Assembly (NCBI GenBank): GCA_027579435.1
Contig: JANBPK010000754.1
Coordinates: 62,001 to 126,000 of the forward strand
DNA from: Candolleomyces eurysporus
Taxonomy: Eukaryota > Basidiomycota > Agaricomycetes > Agaricales > Psathyrellaceae
DNA: 64,000 bases
Reading direction: 5' to 3'
A program made the position numbers and the translations under genes. The notes beneath the pieces were generated by a model. That model was not told where the DNA came from, made no database searches, and saw nothing but the letters and a program-made list of their open reading frames with translations. Positions 1-11,739 of this stretch are shown piece by piece; position 1 is the first letter of the stretch; each line of letters begins with the position of its first letter.

Positions 1-1
1 T

Positions 2-289
2 CTTCGGCGTCTAGCAAAGCTCCTTGCGACACTCAACGCTATCTGGATCATAGTCACCTGCGTCTTCCAATTCGGAAGCTTCTTTGATCGGTGTTACTGC
101 AACAGCAGCGTTTTCGGTAGAGGGAAATCTGCGTTCAATGTTATCAAACTGACGCCGGAAGATGTACCCCCGATGAAGAATGCTTGGATCCGAGGGGTTT
201 GTTTGGCCGGAGGGACAGCAGTTTTATTCGTAGGGTTTGTTAATGTGTTTATCGATCCGCCGCTTCCTGACTCAGAGGAGAGAGGCTAG
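2..289 (+). CDS. membrane protein, C-terminal part (cut by window edge)
   Basis: The reading frame is open from base 2 to the stop at 287-289; the 5' part lies outside the window. The 95 visible residues hold two hydrophobic stretches (around AIWIIVTCVF and GTAVLFVGFVNVF) joined by a cysteine-containing segment with FDRCYCNSSVFGRG, and end in IDPPLPDSEERG. The same segment, roughly three quarters identical by eye, forms the C-terminus of the gene at 578-2484 on the opposite strand, so the two are convergent paralogs whose stops are about 290 bp apart. An A-rich stretch around 313 (aataaaaaaag) could be the polyadenylation signal. I do not recognise the family. Function is unknown; an integral membrane protein is the only supported statement. 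Confidence 0.7.
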   Translation, partial: LRRLAKLLATLNAIWIIVTCVFQFGSFFDRCYCNSSVFGRGKSAFNVIKLTPEDVPPMKNAWIRGVCLAGGTAVLFVGFVNVFIDPPLPDSEERG

Positions 290-577
290 AGAGCGGTACT
301 TTCTTTACTGTAATAAAAAAAGAAATTTTTGTAGATCGAGACATGATTTGGAGATTGAGTCAGGTTTTATAGATTATAATGGGTGTACCTATTAGTACAG
401 AATTGCGACTGTGAGGTCCCTAATTACACTCGCAGTTCGCTGCGGCGAATAACTATATTACATGATCATACGATATAAGGTTCACTCGGTGCCTTCCATG
501 CACCTCGACCATACGGTTCTCAATCCCACAGAGCCACGAACGTAATCAACGTGCGCCCGCTCAATAGTCTTCACCTT

Positions 578-2484
578 TCAGCTTTCGGGAAGTGGCGGGT
601 CAATAAACACATTAACGAACCCCACAAACAGAAACGCAGTCCCTCCCGCCAAACAAACACCGCCAACCCAAGCATTCTTCATCGGCCCTGTGTTTAAGGC
701 TTCCCAATTTATGATATTGTACGCACCACTGCCTCGACCGAATACGCTACTGTTGCAGTAGCACCTGTCAAAGAAGTTGCCGAATTGGAAGAGGCAAGCG
801 GTGAGGATCCAGAGTGCATTGACAGTTGCGACAAGTTTGGCTAGACGCCGCAGGAAGATGGCCAAGTGCCGGGCGATGGACAGGTGCAAGGGATACGAGC
901 GTCCTCCATGGTATCGCTGGAGATTCAGGGGCCTGATTCCAGTATAGGCTGATGATGGTGAAGACGTAGCAACGTAGTGCACCAGGAGGCTTGAAATGAG
1001 GAGAAGGAGCCAGACGATGGTCGAGAGAGCGCCGAACAAGAGGTATGATGCTGAACGACAGCCTAAACCTGCAGGGCAATGCGTGAGCCCTTCGATAATG
1101 ACTCAAAGTAGGAAGGAAAAAAGCCGTGCTCACCCGTGGTTGGTGTAAAATATACAACTATAAAGGCTGCGCCAACCGTGCCCCATTGAAGCATGAACGC
1201 CAAAGCCGAGGCTATAGCAATCCTCGAGAAAACGTTCGGGCCCCACTTACTCCTGAAGTCGGCGTGTCGATAATGGGGATCAAACTGGCAATACCTAGCC
1301 ACTTGCGACACATTCCCTACCCTATTCCTGTCATGCGGCTTCGACAAAGAATCCCCGATTCTATCGCCCATAGTGATCCATCCAATCATAGGATCCACCG
1401 AATCATGGTAATGGTAACGCTCCGACACCACCCCAAACGTCTCGGACACCTTTTCCACAGCCTGGACCCAGGGTAAGAAGCGTGCATAATTATAGATAGG
1501 CGCCGTAACCCCCTCATCACGTCTCAACGTATGGTCAACCTCATCCTCTTCTCCAAAGGCGAGGTGAATCGCCCTCTCCTCCGTAAGCTCCTTGACCAAC
1601 ACAGGGTGCGCATCCGTCGCTGCATACGCGATCTTATTTGCTTTCTCCACCGCACTCCTCACCCTCTCCTCGTCGCATTTCGGTGAAATCTGCAACCAAC
1701 CAATGACGATAGGGAGGAGCCATAGCCAAAGCGAGCCTACACCCTGCCCATTGGCGTTAATAGCCTCGGCCAAGTCGCCCGTAAACGAGTCGATGACGGT
1801 GAAGATGTACGCAATCACGACCCATGCAATGGATGTGACAGCTGAAATGGACCACGTGTGGGGGTACGCCAGCCATTCGATCAGCTCCTTCCACCACGGA
1901 TCGTTCTGGGGAAGGACGATCAACGAGGCGAGCAGAGCCCCCTCGTTCGTAACTCGGAGAGGTGCTTGTTGTAGACTGCTGAGGACACGAATGGCGTTCT
2001 GGATGTTGGGATAATTGTGCTTCGAGAAACGTCGAGCGATCCATCTCCCATTGAGCACGGTAAGTGCGAGCGAGTACGCTGCCAGCATCGGCGAACCGAC
2101 GGTTAGAACAACGGACTCGAGGTTCTCGAGCCTATCCTTCGGCCCAAAAGGGAGTTGCGAAACCAGCGCAAGCCATGGCAGAAGCCACGAGCTGAATTGT
2201 TGAGAGAATATTGTCCACTGGAATGGTTCTTGCCCTGGGCCGCACGCTTTGACGCACAGGTCATAGGTGACCCCGGTGGCTTGTGCGACGTCTTCTAGTA
2301 CGTTTCCGTAGCTATCGGTTGCGCCTATGTTGCCTGTACCAAAGGTGCCATTTTTAACGCTTTCGAGGCAGACGTCGAGGTTTGTGGCATGGCTGGTGAC
2401 ATGCAGAGATGAGAGAATAGCGAAGAATAGCAATCTGAACCCTGTTCTGAGTAAGAACCAAACTCGACCAAGGGATGAAAACAC
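578..2484 (-). CDS. multi-pass membrane protein, paralog of the gene at 1-289
   Basis: Two coding segments are joined by a 65-nt intron at 1133-1069 (gtgagc...cag), which links the long 5' ORF to the C-terminal ORF ending at 578. The predicted protein has about 630 residues. It begins with a hydrophobic, signal-like stretch (LLFFAILSSLHV), then a cysteine-containing extracytoplasmic-looking region (CLESVKNGTFGTG, CVKACGPG). Several membrane spans follow (SWLLPWLALVSQL, ISAVTSIAWVVIAYIFTVI, LWLWLLPIVIGWLQ, IAIASALAFMLQWG, STIVWLLLLISSLLV). The C-terminal module is shared with the partial gene at 2-289. The start is uncertain: the frame has no ATG at its upstream end, and a possible 42-nt intron (2488-2447) would place the start codon further upstream. 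Family not recognised; resembles lineage-specific fungal membrane proteins. Confidence 0.7.
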
Positions 2485-2866
2485 TTACGCATGCAGGGGG
2501 AAGTTTAGTAGGTAGCAAGAGTCATTGAAGGGTTGAACGACGCTTTTAAGACCGAGGAAGTGCTGTGAAGTCGTTCTTTGATTCCCAGAAGCAGCAGGAT
2601 CGGAATTCGTCTTACCCAAAGTTCGAAGCAATCTATCTGTTGAGGAAAAACCTTTCTTGACGTTGGCTTTACAGCAGGTCTTCCGATAAGGACCACGCGC
2701 CGTTAGACGCTCAGTCGCTGAAAGGTCAAATAAAGAAATGGTATTGAATCATTAAGGGCGTGGATCATTAAAGACGCCACGGCGAGGGCATAATGGAGAG
2801 AGAAGGCAAGTCTACAAGGAGAACAAGAACCAGAAAAAAGGGAGCGGGAACGCACACACAGCATGT
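2485..2866. other. intergenic, no gene seen
   Basis: This lies upstream of the membrane-protein gene and downstream of the FAD monooxygenase stop. A short 5' exon of the membrane-protein gene may sit near 2489-2700, but no convincing initiator could be linked in frame. Nothing else was recognised. Confidence 0.5.
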
Positions 2867-4723
2867 CTACAGGACGGCGCTGACAGCTTGAGTCACATCA
2901 GACGGGGAGGTCATCAACCTCTTGAGCATGACCACGCCAGCTTCCATACAATCGTTGAAGGAAGATGACCAGGCCCACTCCCAGTTGTTCTTCACGGCTT
3001 CCCCGAGCTGCTTCAAGACCTGCTCCTGCTCAGCCTGAGACGTGCACTTCGCAATCCGACTCTTGAACTCTGGGTGATTCATCGTATAGAACGATCCGTT
3101 AAGGTGAGACCGGCGGCAAACTTCGACTGCGAAAGGCCTTCGAACGGCATCATACACGGACAAGACCTTGGGAATGTCACGAACGGTGACAGACGGATTC
3201 GAAAGCAACGTAGCGAGGAAATAGGCATCCTGAATTCAATCCTGGTGTCAGATGCCAAGAAAACGAAGGAAGGTTCACGGGTTGTGTGAGTACTTGATGC
3301 CTCACCTCAATGCCTTGACCAGCGCCCGATCCTTGATGAGGGACCATGGCATGCGCCTGTAACAAATTCGTTAATGACCATTCCGAGAGAACAATTACGG
3401 TGACTGACGGCATCACCAACAAGTGCAACGCCATCCGCAGTGTAAGAGTCCAGAGGCTCAATGGTATGAATGGCCCATCGCGATGGCGCATCGATGAACT
3501 GATAATCGTTTAGCTTGTTATGTACAAGAAGATGCAGGGGAGTGACGCCGTACCTGGAGCCACGCCTGGACGGACGGTTCCCAGCCTGCATAGGCAGCCT
3601 GTAATTCCTCCTTGGAAACGTGGGCGACCCATGGCCCCTCGAAGACCGTGCCCACCTTATCAGGCTGGTGGTAGAAGGCAGCGAAATTGATCATGGTCCC
3701 GTTTGCAACGGGATAGATGATAAGGTTCTGATAAGGAGTGGGGACGTTGTGAGCTCGCCTCCGAAACAAGGGATACCGACTTACAGCATTCCTGCCCATG
3801 TGCTAGAAGGGGAAATGAGCCCGAGATACTATTAAGAGGATTAGACGGAGGCGTACTTGGATGTGACACTCTTCCAACGTCAGCTTCCCTTTGGCGATGT
3901 CGGCCTTGACCTTTTCCATGGGGATGAGGGCACGATAGGCCATCGTGCCAGACCAATGTGGTTGGTTAGAGACGAGACACTTGTACGCTGCCTCGTGATT
4001 GCCCATCGCGGCGTGCCCGGCGGCCTTTTGACGGAGGAGGTTATCACGAACGACAGATTTGATTCCGTCCGCACCAATCAGGAGATCGCAGATAATCTGG
4101 GTGCCATCGTCGAAGGTGGCACGAATGCGACCATTGGGGAGCGTAGTGTACGTCGACAAGCGCTTCGAATGGTGCATCTTGCAGGTGTCGGGAAGATGGT
4201 TGATCATGGTTTGCTGGAAGTCATGACGATGAAACGTAATAAAAGGTCCTAGTCGTTCATTCATCTCAGCATGCGCAAAAGTTAGAAGTAGAGGCGTATC
4301 GTTTACCATTGGTAACCAACTTGTAGAATTCAGCCCCCTCGGGCTGATCGCTCTTGCGGAATATTAACGCGTCGACTGGGATGAAAGGGATCGCGTTAGA
4401 AACGTCGTCGCAAATAGTTAAAGGACATACTGGGGTCNGGGGGTTGTAGCAGACGCCGTCTTATCCTTCAGGTCATCCGCCAGACCCATCTTCGCGAGGA
4501 GGTCCCAAACTCGGATCCAAACCCCAATGCCGGCCCCGATGGGCAGGAACTCGGGGGCAGCTTCGTATATGTCGACAGAAACGTTCGGGTTTTTGCCAAC
4601 CGCAATGGCAAAGGCGAGACCGCTGATACCGCCTCCACTGGTACGCATCGTGTTCAGCCCTCTTCGATAACATGGAAGCGAATTCAGAGCTCACCAGACT
4701 GCAACCTTGATTCGTTTATCCAT
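2867..4723 (-). CDS. FAD-dependent monooxygenase, salicylate hydroxylase type
   Basis: Predicted flavoprotein of about 463 residues that hydroxylates an aromatic or related substrate using NAD(P)H and O2. Nine exons can be read: 4723-4695, 4637-4431, 4375-4307, 4248-3857, 3802-3785 (an 18-nt micro-exon), 3727-3554, 3498-3409, 3356-3306 and 3229-2867. Visible family landmarks in order are the N-terminal dinucleotide-binding turn CGGGISGLAFAI, the FRKSDQPEG segment, LIGADGIKS (DG motif), and GDAAHAMVPHQGSGAGQGIEDA, the second FAD-binding GD motif; the last is formed only after splicing. Length and motif order fit class A flavin monooxygenases. Phases agree throughout except between exons 2 and 3, where N4438 in a C-run must be a surplus base. 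The true substrate cannot be told from sequence. A TATA-like element lies about 55 bp upstream. Confidence 0.9.
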
Positions 4724-4777
4724 AGCGGTTCAGAAACTGAAAGACGAGATAAAGGACACGAATTTTGGTCCTGCATC

Positions 4778-4784
4778 CTTATAG
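4778..4784 (-). promoter_or_regulatory. TATA-like element of the FAD monooxygenase
   Basis: TATAAGG on the minus strand, about 55-60 bp before the ATG at 4723, which is a plausible spacing for a fungal core promoter. Positional evidence only. Confidence 0.35.
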
Positions 4785-7713
4785 ACCTTCAGGCGTCAGC
4801 CTCAGCCTCAGCCTCACAGCGATTTCTTGCCAGCCTAGGCGGTATTGTCAAAACCAACGGCGTTCGGCTCGATCTCGACGTCAGCAGAGGTTCGCAAAAA
4901 TCAAGAGGCTCCGTATAGGGACAGCGCTTGGGCGTCTCCGACATATTTCTAGTGACAGGACGGTGGTCGAGGGGAGAGAAGGATGGAATGGAATTGCCAC
5001 CTTTGTTGGTGTATGTTATTTCGGCAAGATGCTGAATTGCTTTGACGGCCTGGAATTGCATCCGAGCCGACCGGACGATGGAGAGCATGGTTACTAAAGA
5101 ATATTGCTGCGTCTTTGCATTACCCACCAGCAGTCTACAGAAAAAATTAGGTGGCTTGAAAATCATTGAGTGATTCTAGATTGTTCGGTTTGCACAGCTT
5201 ATCCCCTAATTCGCGTGTTCCCTATGGTTTCATTCGAGTTGCGTAGAAATCACAGAGCTATACCATGTACAGCTCAATGAAACGAGTGGCAAAACTATTG
5301 TCTGGTGGACTTGTTTCATATCATACATCAGCTCATTCATCTGACAATGTTTTCGGTGGAACTTGTGGGGATGCACCGCAGAGCACCCAAGGCGACCAGT
5401 ATGGGAAGGTTGTGGGTTATCGACAGCGAGATTCCAGGGGCTAATGTTTGATGGGTCAAGAGGCAAGATGGAAAACTACCTAAAGGAATGAGAATGCCAG
5501 CTGCGCAGCATCTCTGTCGCGAACCTGAGTGTTAAACCAGCCTGGTGACAGTGTCAAACGGTAAATGAACAGTCGTTCTAACCAACTTTGACCATGCCTT
5601 GTTATTCCACCTCAGCTCAGAGCTTAAGTATATCATAACATTCGGATGTTCCAAAACATCAGAAAGGATGTCTTGGGCGTCGTGGCGTTACAAAGAAGAT
5701 GACCATTTTAGGTGTGGCGGGGTCGGGGGGGAATCGAGGGTGGGTTTCATCGCTTCAGAGATGCCAGGGAGGCGCTCGGATAAGGTTTTGCCTCATGTCG
5801 GACGCGTCAGGAATTAATCTGCACTGCGTGTCATGCTAGCAGTGCGCCCTCGGAGAAATAGGTGTGGGCGGGTGAGCAGGAGAGGAGTAGCCATAATGAT
5901 AATCGCCAACCAACCGCGTTGTAGGGATAACAGGCTCAGATCCTTAGATTTCCCGAGCAACAGAGTTGCTTCCGGAATTCGCTTACCAGTGTCGATCTGA
6001 CTTTCCAGCTCAGATATTAAATTTAGGGATCGTTACTTCCCGACTCAGGGACATCCCCTAACGAATTCTCCAAACAGTGAAATTGAGGGCGCCCAGCGGA
6101 GGTACCATCCAGTGTATCCCCATTCTTTAACCATCCATTCAGAAAGCACATACCTCACTTTGCTGGTTGGTAAAAAAAAGGTGGAGCATAACGACTTGTT
6201 GGGATGCGCACACATTCGAATCTTTGTATCCTATCGCATGAACCACGGACCCTAGATATACCCGCCTACGTATAAACTCACGAACCCAGAATATACGGGT
6301 GCAGTGATGAGGTTCAGGGCCTGAAGGAGGCTCACCCACATCCTCGGGCATCCTCCCGCACAGCTCGTTGCGAGAACAAACGTGAACCAGCGGCGGGACG
6401 AACCAGCTTATTGGGTGCGGGCGTGAGGGGTCTGCCCGATTAGTGTCGTGAGTTTAAACTAAATCAGTAACTTGAAGGAGGCTTTAATATCCCCTGGAAG
6501 TAAGCGGGAGGCACTCGTGATGAACGTGTTTGTTGGCAACGTCACTAGTTTTTCACGGAACTTGGAATGGAGGTGGCCTATGCAATATTGCCTCAAATGC
6601 CTACGGCTCCTCAGATTCGTTTAGACGCAGGGTACTTTCGTGATGGAGCATCGCAGTCTCTAGACGGGGGTAGTGGCATGAAATGGGCTGAGGAGCTGTT
6701 TCCTGTTTGTTGACGCGCACCTGAATGCGGCTATCAAAGGCTTTCAAACCAAACTGACGGTTCTGCCACTTGGAGTTATCTACTTTTTACGGAATCAGAT
6801 TGCGCAGAAATGGAAGGCAACATGTCAAGGGCTCGGAGGCAGAACGACCAAACAGGACCAATATGGTCTCTATCATCAAATCTCTGGCAGCCTGGCCAGC
6901 TTCCAAGCGACCAACCTGACTCGCGACAAATACCAGGGTTGGAAAGTCAGGAGAAGCCAAAGACGTTGCTGAGCACTGCTGGTAGTTGTTCAGATGGTCA
7001 CCTGCCGTGTCAACTGACGGCGTTTTTCGCCCGAGGGTCCAGCGTCGAGTTGCGTTGGAAGATTGTCGGGTGTCAAGCGTGATTCATGAACGGTTCTCTA
7101 TAGATCTTCCATGCGCGTTCAAGGTCTAATGATCAAGTCCTCAAGTGTGGAAACATCGAACATCTTTGGCAACTCGGGTTCTCTGTGGCCGGACCGGGAG
7201 GACTTTAAGACAATTGACGTGAGAGACTCAAAAAAAAATTATGCGGACAAGGCTATTGCTCATAATGTGCATTTTGAACCCAGAAAATGCGCATAGGATG
7301 CCTTGAGGTACCTCCAGCTTCGCCCTCATCCGGAGCACGGGGCAGGTCGCAGTGGGTTCGGTGGGAGATGTCGAGGACTTCGCTGTTAGGGAAAGCGATG
7401 ATCCTTATGGGAATCTTGAAGTAGCTGGAGCAGGCCTTTTGACCACAGCCCCCCACTGTGACTGATGTTCTGCCAATCGTCTCAAGCCTACGTTCGCCAC
7501 ACAACACAATGGGTTGGGACCCATTAGCGCCCATTATTGTGACAATACCTCGTGATAGTAACACCATGTGATGCGACTGTGACAGCGTGACTGCATTTCT
7601 GTGTCTACGCGCCAGCACAGGGTCGACCTCTTTCTACTGAACCATCCATCGAGGTCAGGCTCTATCTATCGCAGGCTTATTGGCTGCTTATTTTCTCCCA
7701 ATCCATAGGAGGA
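4785..7713. other. gene-poor intergenic region
   Basis: About 2.9 kb without a supportable gene. Short ORFs on both strands lack recognisable domains and cannot be linked by splice sites. A CAGCCT triplet-type microrepeat sits at about 4795-4815. The ORF at 7253-7618 (minus) contains CGQKACSSYF but no family I know. Confidence 0.5.
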
Positions 7714-9888
7714 ATGTCGAAACGAGATTTCGTTGCCATCGAGAATGATGTGCTCGTCATACAGGCAAAGCTCGAGGTGTTGCGAACCCAAGCGACGCAG
7801 TACACTACCCTGATATCGCAGCTTCAAGATATGAAGCTCTCTGTAACGGAAGAGATGCAAGCCTTGGAACAGAGGCTACGAGACTTGGAAGCTTTACGTA
7901 TTCCTATCAATTGGCTTCCCAACGAACTGCTGGGTACAATTTTCCTCTACTGCGTAGAGCAAGAATTGTCAAGCAACGCCACATCGATACACCCTTCGAC
8001 CGACATTTCCGTATCTTTGACCCACGTGAACCAACGGTGGCGTGCAGTAGCCTTGTCTACGCCCCGGGTTTGGTCCTTTATTCATCTCCGAGGCCGATGG
8101 AATTTAGAACGCGTCCGAATATTCTTGTCACGCTCCCAATCCAGTCCTTTGGATATCCATTACAGAAGTGCACCGAACCTTTCTCTTAGCGAGGAAAAGG
8201 AACGCGTCTCCTCCCTCATCGGAGCTTTGGAAACGGAGTGGCACCGCTTGAAACGATTCAATGTCAGCACGAAGACTTCGGAGGCCATCGCCCCATTTAT
8301 CCAGCTGTTCAACGACACACAGCGGACGTTCACTGATCTGGACGATATTTCGCTTTCAATAATCACTCCCAATCCTCAGTTCTCGGCGGTGGACGGCCTT
8401 CTCAGGAATCAGCTCCCAGCCGCTCAGCATTACAAGCCACCAATACCCTCATGGAGCCGTTTGTCCCATTTGAAATTGGAGGAACTACCTCTTTTCACTC
8501 TCCCTTACCATTTCATTGCCAAATTGGCTTCTCTGGAACTCATTTACCCTCCAAAGAAGGAAAGGCCAAGCCGCGCCCACTACTTTTTGAAAATGTCCAC
8601 ATTTCTGCACTTCCTATCCCTTACTCCATTGCTGGAAGAGTTGACCCTCAATAACACGATCCCCATCTTCGACGTAACCCTTCCAGACGAGAATCAACGC
8701 TCAGATCCAGCTTCTAACTCTGCCTTGTTGCCTACCCCGCCCGTTAAACTCACCCGGCTCAAGGCTATCAACTGGACATTTCCGTTACCCGGAGATGTAC
8801 ACCAACTGATGAGCTTCATTGACTGCCCCGCCCTCGAGAAGCTGGATGTTTGGGTTGAAGCCCCGAACCCGAAAGAGGAAGGTCCTTGGAGGGGACTCGA
8901 TCTTTCGTACGGAACACGCATGAAACTCCCTATGGTTATCGATTGTTCTCCGGTTCGCGACCTCTCTTTCCAATTCTCAACCGACGATTCCACCGTATCC
9001 TCTCTGCGCAAACTATATTTCCCTGGCCTAGAATCCCTCGAACTGATGAGCGTCGACCGATGCACCGAGAAAGACGATAAGACATCGCCTCGATCACCCA
9101 TTACAACGTTCCCTCGCATCGAGTTCATTTTCCACGATCCACGCCTCTTCTGCCTCACCAATCTCACACTGTCCCACTTCCAATTTAACAAGGACCATCA
9201 ACGTCCGGAGGCTATACTCGGCTATATACCTGCTCTCATTTCTTTATCCCTGGAATCCTGCCTGGGAGTCGAGAACTTGATCAAAGTTCTGGAGGAACGA
9301 TGCACGCTCAACCTTCCTACAACGAACGGCGTCTCCCGTGCAGGAAGAGTTGGTGGCGTCAAGGTCTGTCCGCGGTTGGAGGCGCTCTCGTTTTGGGGTT
9401 GTGATGATCTCGCAATCGGATTGCTCCTCAAAATTGTCCTCACCCGGAATGGCGATGTCAGCGGACGTAACAGTGAACCAGAGAATCCCAGCAGGCGGAT
9501 TCATGAGGGGGATCCCCATGCAGAACTGGGTCCAATCGGGACCATCACGGGGCCCGAACATGGAGGGAAGGGGTTGAACTTGGGGACATCCAGTGTGGCG
9601 GAGCCAGCTTTATCGACGCCATCTCCACGGAAGATAAAGCCCCTGCGCAAGTCTGTGCATCAGACCTCTGCATCAGGCGGGCGGGCTGGCTCATGTGAGG
9701 TTGGAGTTGGAGCTGGAGCCGGAAGGAGACCGTCTTTGGAGGCTGCCAGATTGGTCGCACACGAGGTGTCACAGCCATCGCCAATTCTGTATATCAGAAT
9801 TCACCAGTGCCCTCTAGTCCACTTGGGTGATGCCCTCTCCTTGCAGGACTTAGGTGTAACGGACATTGTATGCGACGGGAACGAGTAG
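7714..9888 (+). CDS. F-box protein with N-terminal coiled coil
   Basis: Single-exon gene of 724 residues. Residues about 5-65 are heptad-like and charged (EVLRTQATQYTTLISQLQDM... EALEQRLRDLEAL), predicting a coiled coil. The F-box follows at about 66-130, starting INWLPNELLGTIFLYCVE and including LTHVNQRWRAVALSTPRVWS. This order (coiled coil, then F-box, then long leucine-rich C-terminal region) is the standard layout of the large Agaricomycete F-box family. By family knowledge such proteins are substrate adaptors of SCF ubiquitin ligases. The C-terminal 250 residues are lower in complexity (rich in G, S, P, R) and may be disordered. The substrate is unknown. The start was chosen as the first ATG before the coiled coil. 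Confidence 0.85.
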   Translation: MSKRDFVAIENDVLVIQAKLEVLRTQATQYTTLISQLQDMKLSVTEEMQALEQRLRDLEALRIPINWLPNELLGTIFLYCVEQELSSNATSIHPSTDISVSLTHVNQRWRAVALSTPRVWSFIHLRGRWNLERVRIFLSRSQSSPLDIHYRSAPNLSLSEEKERVSSLIGALETEWHRLKRFNVSTKTSEAIAPFIQLFNDTQRTFTDLDDISLSIITPNPQFSAVDGLLRNQLPAAQHYKPPIPSWSRLSHLKLEELPLFTLPYHFIAKLASLELIYPPKKERPSRAHYFLKMSTFLHFLSLTPLLEELTLNNTIPIFDVTLPDENQRSDPASNSALLPTPPVKLTRLKAINWTFPLPGDVHQLMSFIDCPALEKLDVWVEAPNPKEEGPWRGLDLSYGTRMKLPMVIDCSPVRDLSFQFSTDDSTVSSLRKLYFPGLESLELMSVDRCTEKDDKTSPRSPITTFPRIEFIFHDPRLFCLTNLTLSHFQFNKDHQRPEAILGYIPALISLSLESCLGVENLIKVLEERCTLNLPTTNGVSRAGRVGGVKVCPRLEALSFWGCDDLAIGLLLKIVLTRNGDVSGRNSEPENPSRRIHEGDPHAELGPIGTITGPEHGGKGLNLGTSSVAEPALSTPSPRKIKPLRKSVHQTSASGGRAGSCEVGVGAGAGRRPSLEAARLVAHEVSQPSPILYIRIHQCPLVHLGDALSLQDLGVTDIVCDGNE

Positions 9889-10135
9889 ATCTTGTCTTCA
9901 GATGCTGTGTCTCGTGTCAGTCGAATTCGGATAAGTTTTTTGTCTTCCCGCTTGTAGATCCCTTCGACGTAATTGTCTGTAGGCTCAGTGGGAGGGCAGC
10001 CATCAGTAATAGTCATGTTCCTGCATTCATGGATCAAAGATATATCGGAAATGAGTATTCGTAGCGGGAACACCTCTCTTATTAAACAATCGGAAAACGT
10101 TCTTTCACAAATGCTACATTACTGTTAGAAGCATC

Positions 10136-11739
10136 TCAGGTCGCCCTTTTGACCTCCCAGACACTGCCTTCCTCCATGTGCAGGCGCTGTAAGATGAGCG
10201 TAATGAGTTGTGGGGAGGGCAACCTCAGCGTACTAGAGGGGACTTACATCCTCNGGGGATCTCGACGGCAGTAAGAGCCGTTAGGACGCCCTATATAAAA
10301 GGAAGTCTCTTACTCAACCATACGGTTCGCAGTACAATGCATGAGGGCTGACGCACCAATCCTGCCCAGTCTTCCAGGTCTGACACCTCCTGCGGAGTAA
10401 TAAAATCCTGGGAGGTCCTCGACGCAAACACGAGGTGAACAGCGGCAGCCCTGATGACCGTATCCCTAGCCGCTAACGGGGAACCCTGGGTCGTAACATC
10501 CTGATACTCATCCGTTGAACGAGAAATTACAGGCCGAACGGGTGCGGTCGTAAGCGGGATGGAAGTTGAGGCTGGCTCAGCTGGATGGGCACTCCAGCAA
10601 TGAGCCAGGTGGTAAAGATGGAAGGTTTCCATCTACCACAGCGCGGGGACCGGTTAATAATTCAGCTTGTCATGGCAGAGGATAAGTGAATACCTCGAGA
10701 GTCGCGATGTTTGGGCCATACTCATGGAGACGAGCAATCAAATCAGAGTTCCAATCAGGAAACGACGTTTGTCGACCCTGCGAAGAATAGAAACTGCGGA
10801 TGCGCCCATTTGAATATATTTCCGAGCGTTCAGNAAAAAAAGCCTAAAAGCAATGGAAATAAATACTGACCTATCGGCTGATGCGTTTGTCGTCCCAATA
10901 ACAATTTCACTTTTTGATTGCGGCGGTTTGACACTTTGGATCCCCTTGCAAAGCTGTCGTCAAGGCCATGAATGAGAACGATTGGCTTTCTCGAATCACA
11001 ACATGATCGGCATACCTCAGCGTGNAACATCGGATCCGCCAAAACCTGTGAGAAGTCAATGTGAGACTGTTTCATCTCAACATCCAGCGCCACGAACTGG
11101 TTTGCTGAACCTGTAGGCAGGCTCCGACGAATTGCCAGGACTGACAAAGTCGAAATCATAGTTCCTTGTGATACCGATGCTCGAGGAAGGCAGGACAACC
11201 GAGCCAACAGCTACGTCTACAAGCGCGCCGCAGGACCCTAGCCTGCAAAATTATTCCATTATATTGGAGCAACGCCTTTTAGAGATGTGGATAATTGGAA
11301 ACGGACCTTATAATCAGCATGTCCCCGCTGATACACTCCCTTACTTCACGGACGAAGAAATCCATGTTAGGACTCCCCATTCCGATGCTAACAATAGAGA
11401 GAGGTACACCCCGAAATCTGCCGGTAATAGTCAGAAATCCTCTCTCGGAGGACAGGACAAACGGCTTCGGTTCGGCATCAAGTTTAGATGCGATTGTATT
11501 CGCTCGAGAGGGTGAGCCAACCGTGATCTGANAAGACTTCAGAATGCGTTCCAGTGATAAAGAGCATGGCGATGGGCTACAATTCTGTTCGCAATCTCCC
11601 CTGGTCTCAANCCGAGGTGGTAGACTCGCTGATCAGCAGTCCGGGGGAAATCTAGAAACCGTAGACAAAATGAGAACACAGCAANGAAAAGAAGGGTCTT
11701 CAATTTCGACTGACTTGCATCTGTAAGGGTGTGCTTCAT
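10136..11739 (-). CDS. uridine phosphorylase (nucleoside phosphorylase family)
   Basis: Ten exons give a 347-residue protein: 11739-11715, 11651-11581, 11527-11307, 11242-11098, 11045-11016, 10953-10871, 10793-10694, 10632-10357, 10290-10248 and 10186-10136. All phases agree once N10254 in a C-run is treated as surplus. Landmarks are FPRTADQRVYHLxLRPGEIA (N-terminal phosphate-binding arm), TVGSPSRA, VPLSIVSIGMGSPN (family glycine motif), IIRLGSCGAL (created by the exon 3/4 junction) and a late MVFASRTSQDF-like segment. The enzyme reversibly cleaves uridine with phosphate to uracil and ribose-1-phosphate, in pyrimidine salvage in the cytosol. The gene would be missed by simple ORF search because its largest exon is 276 nt. 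Closest alternative: another pyrimidine nucleoside phosphorylase of the same fold. Confidence 0.9.
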
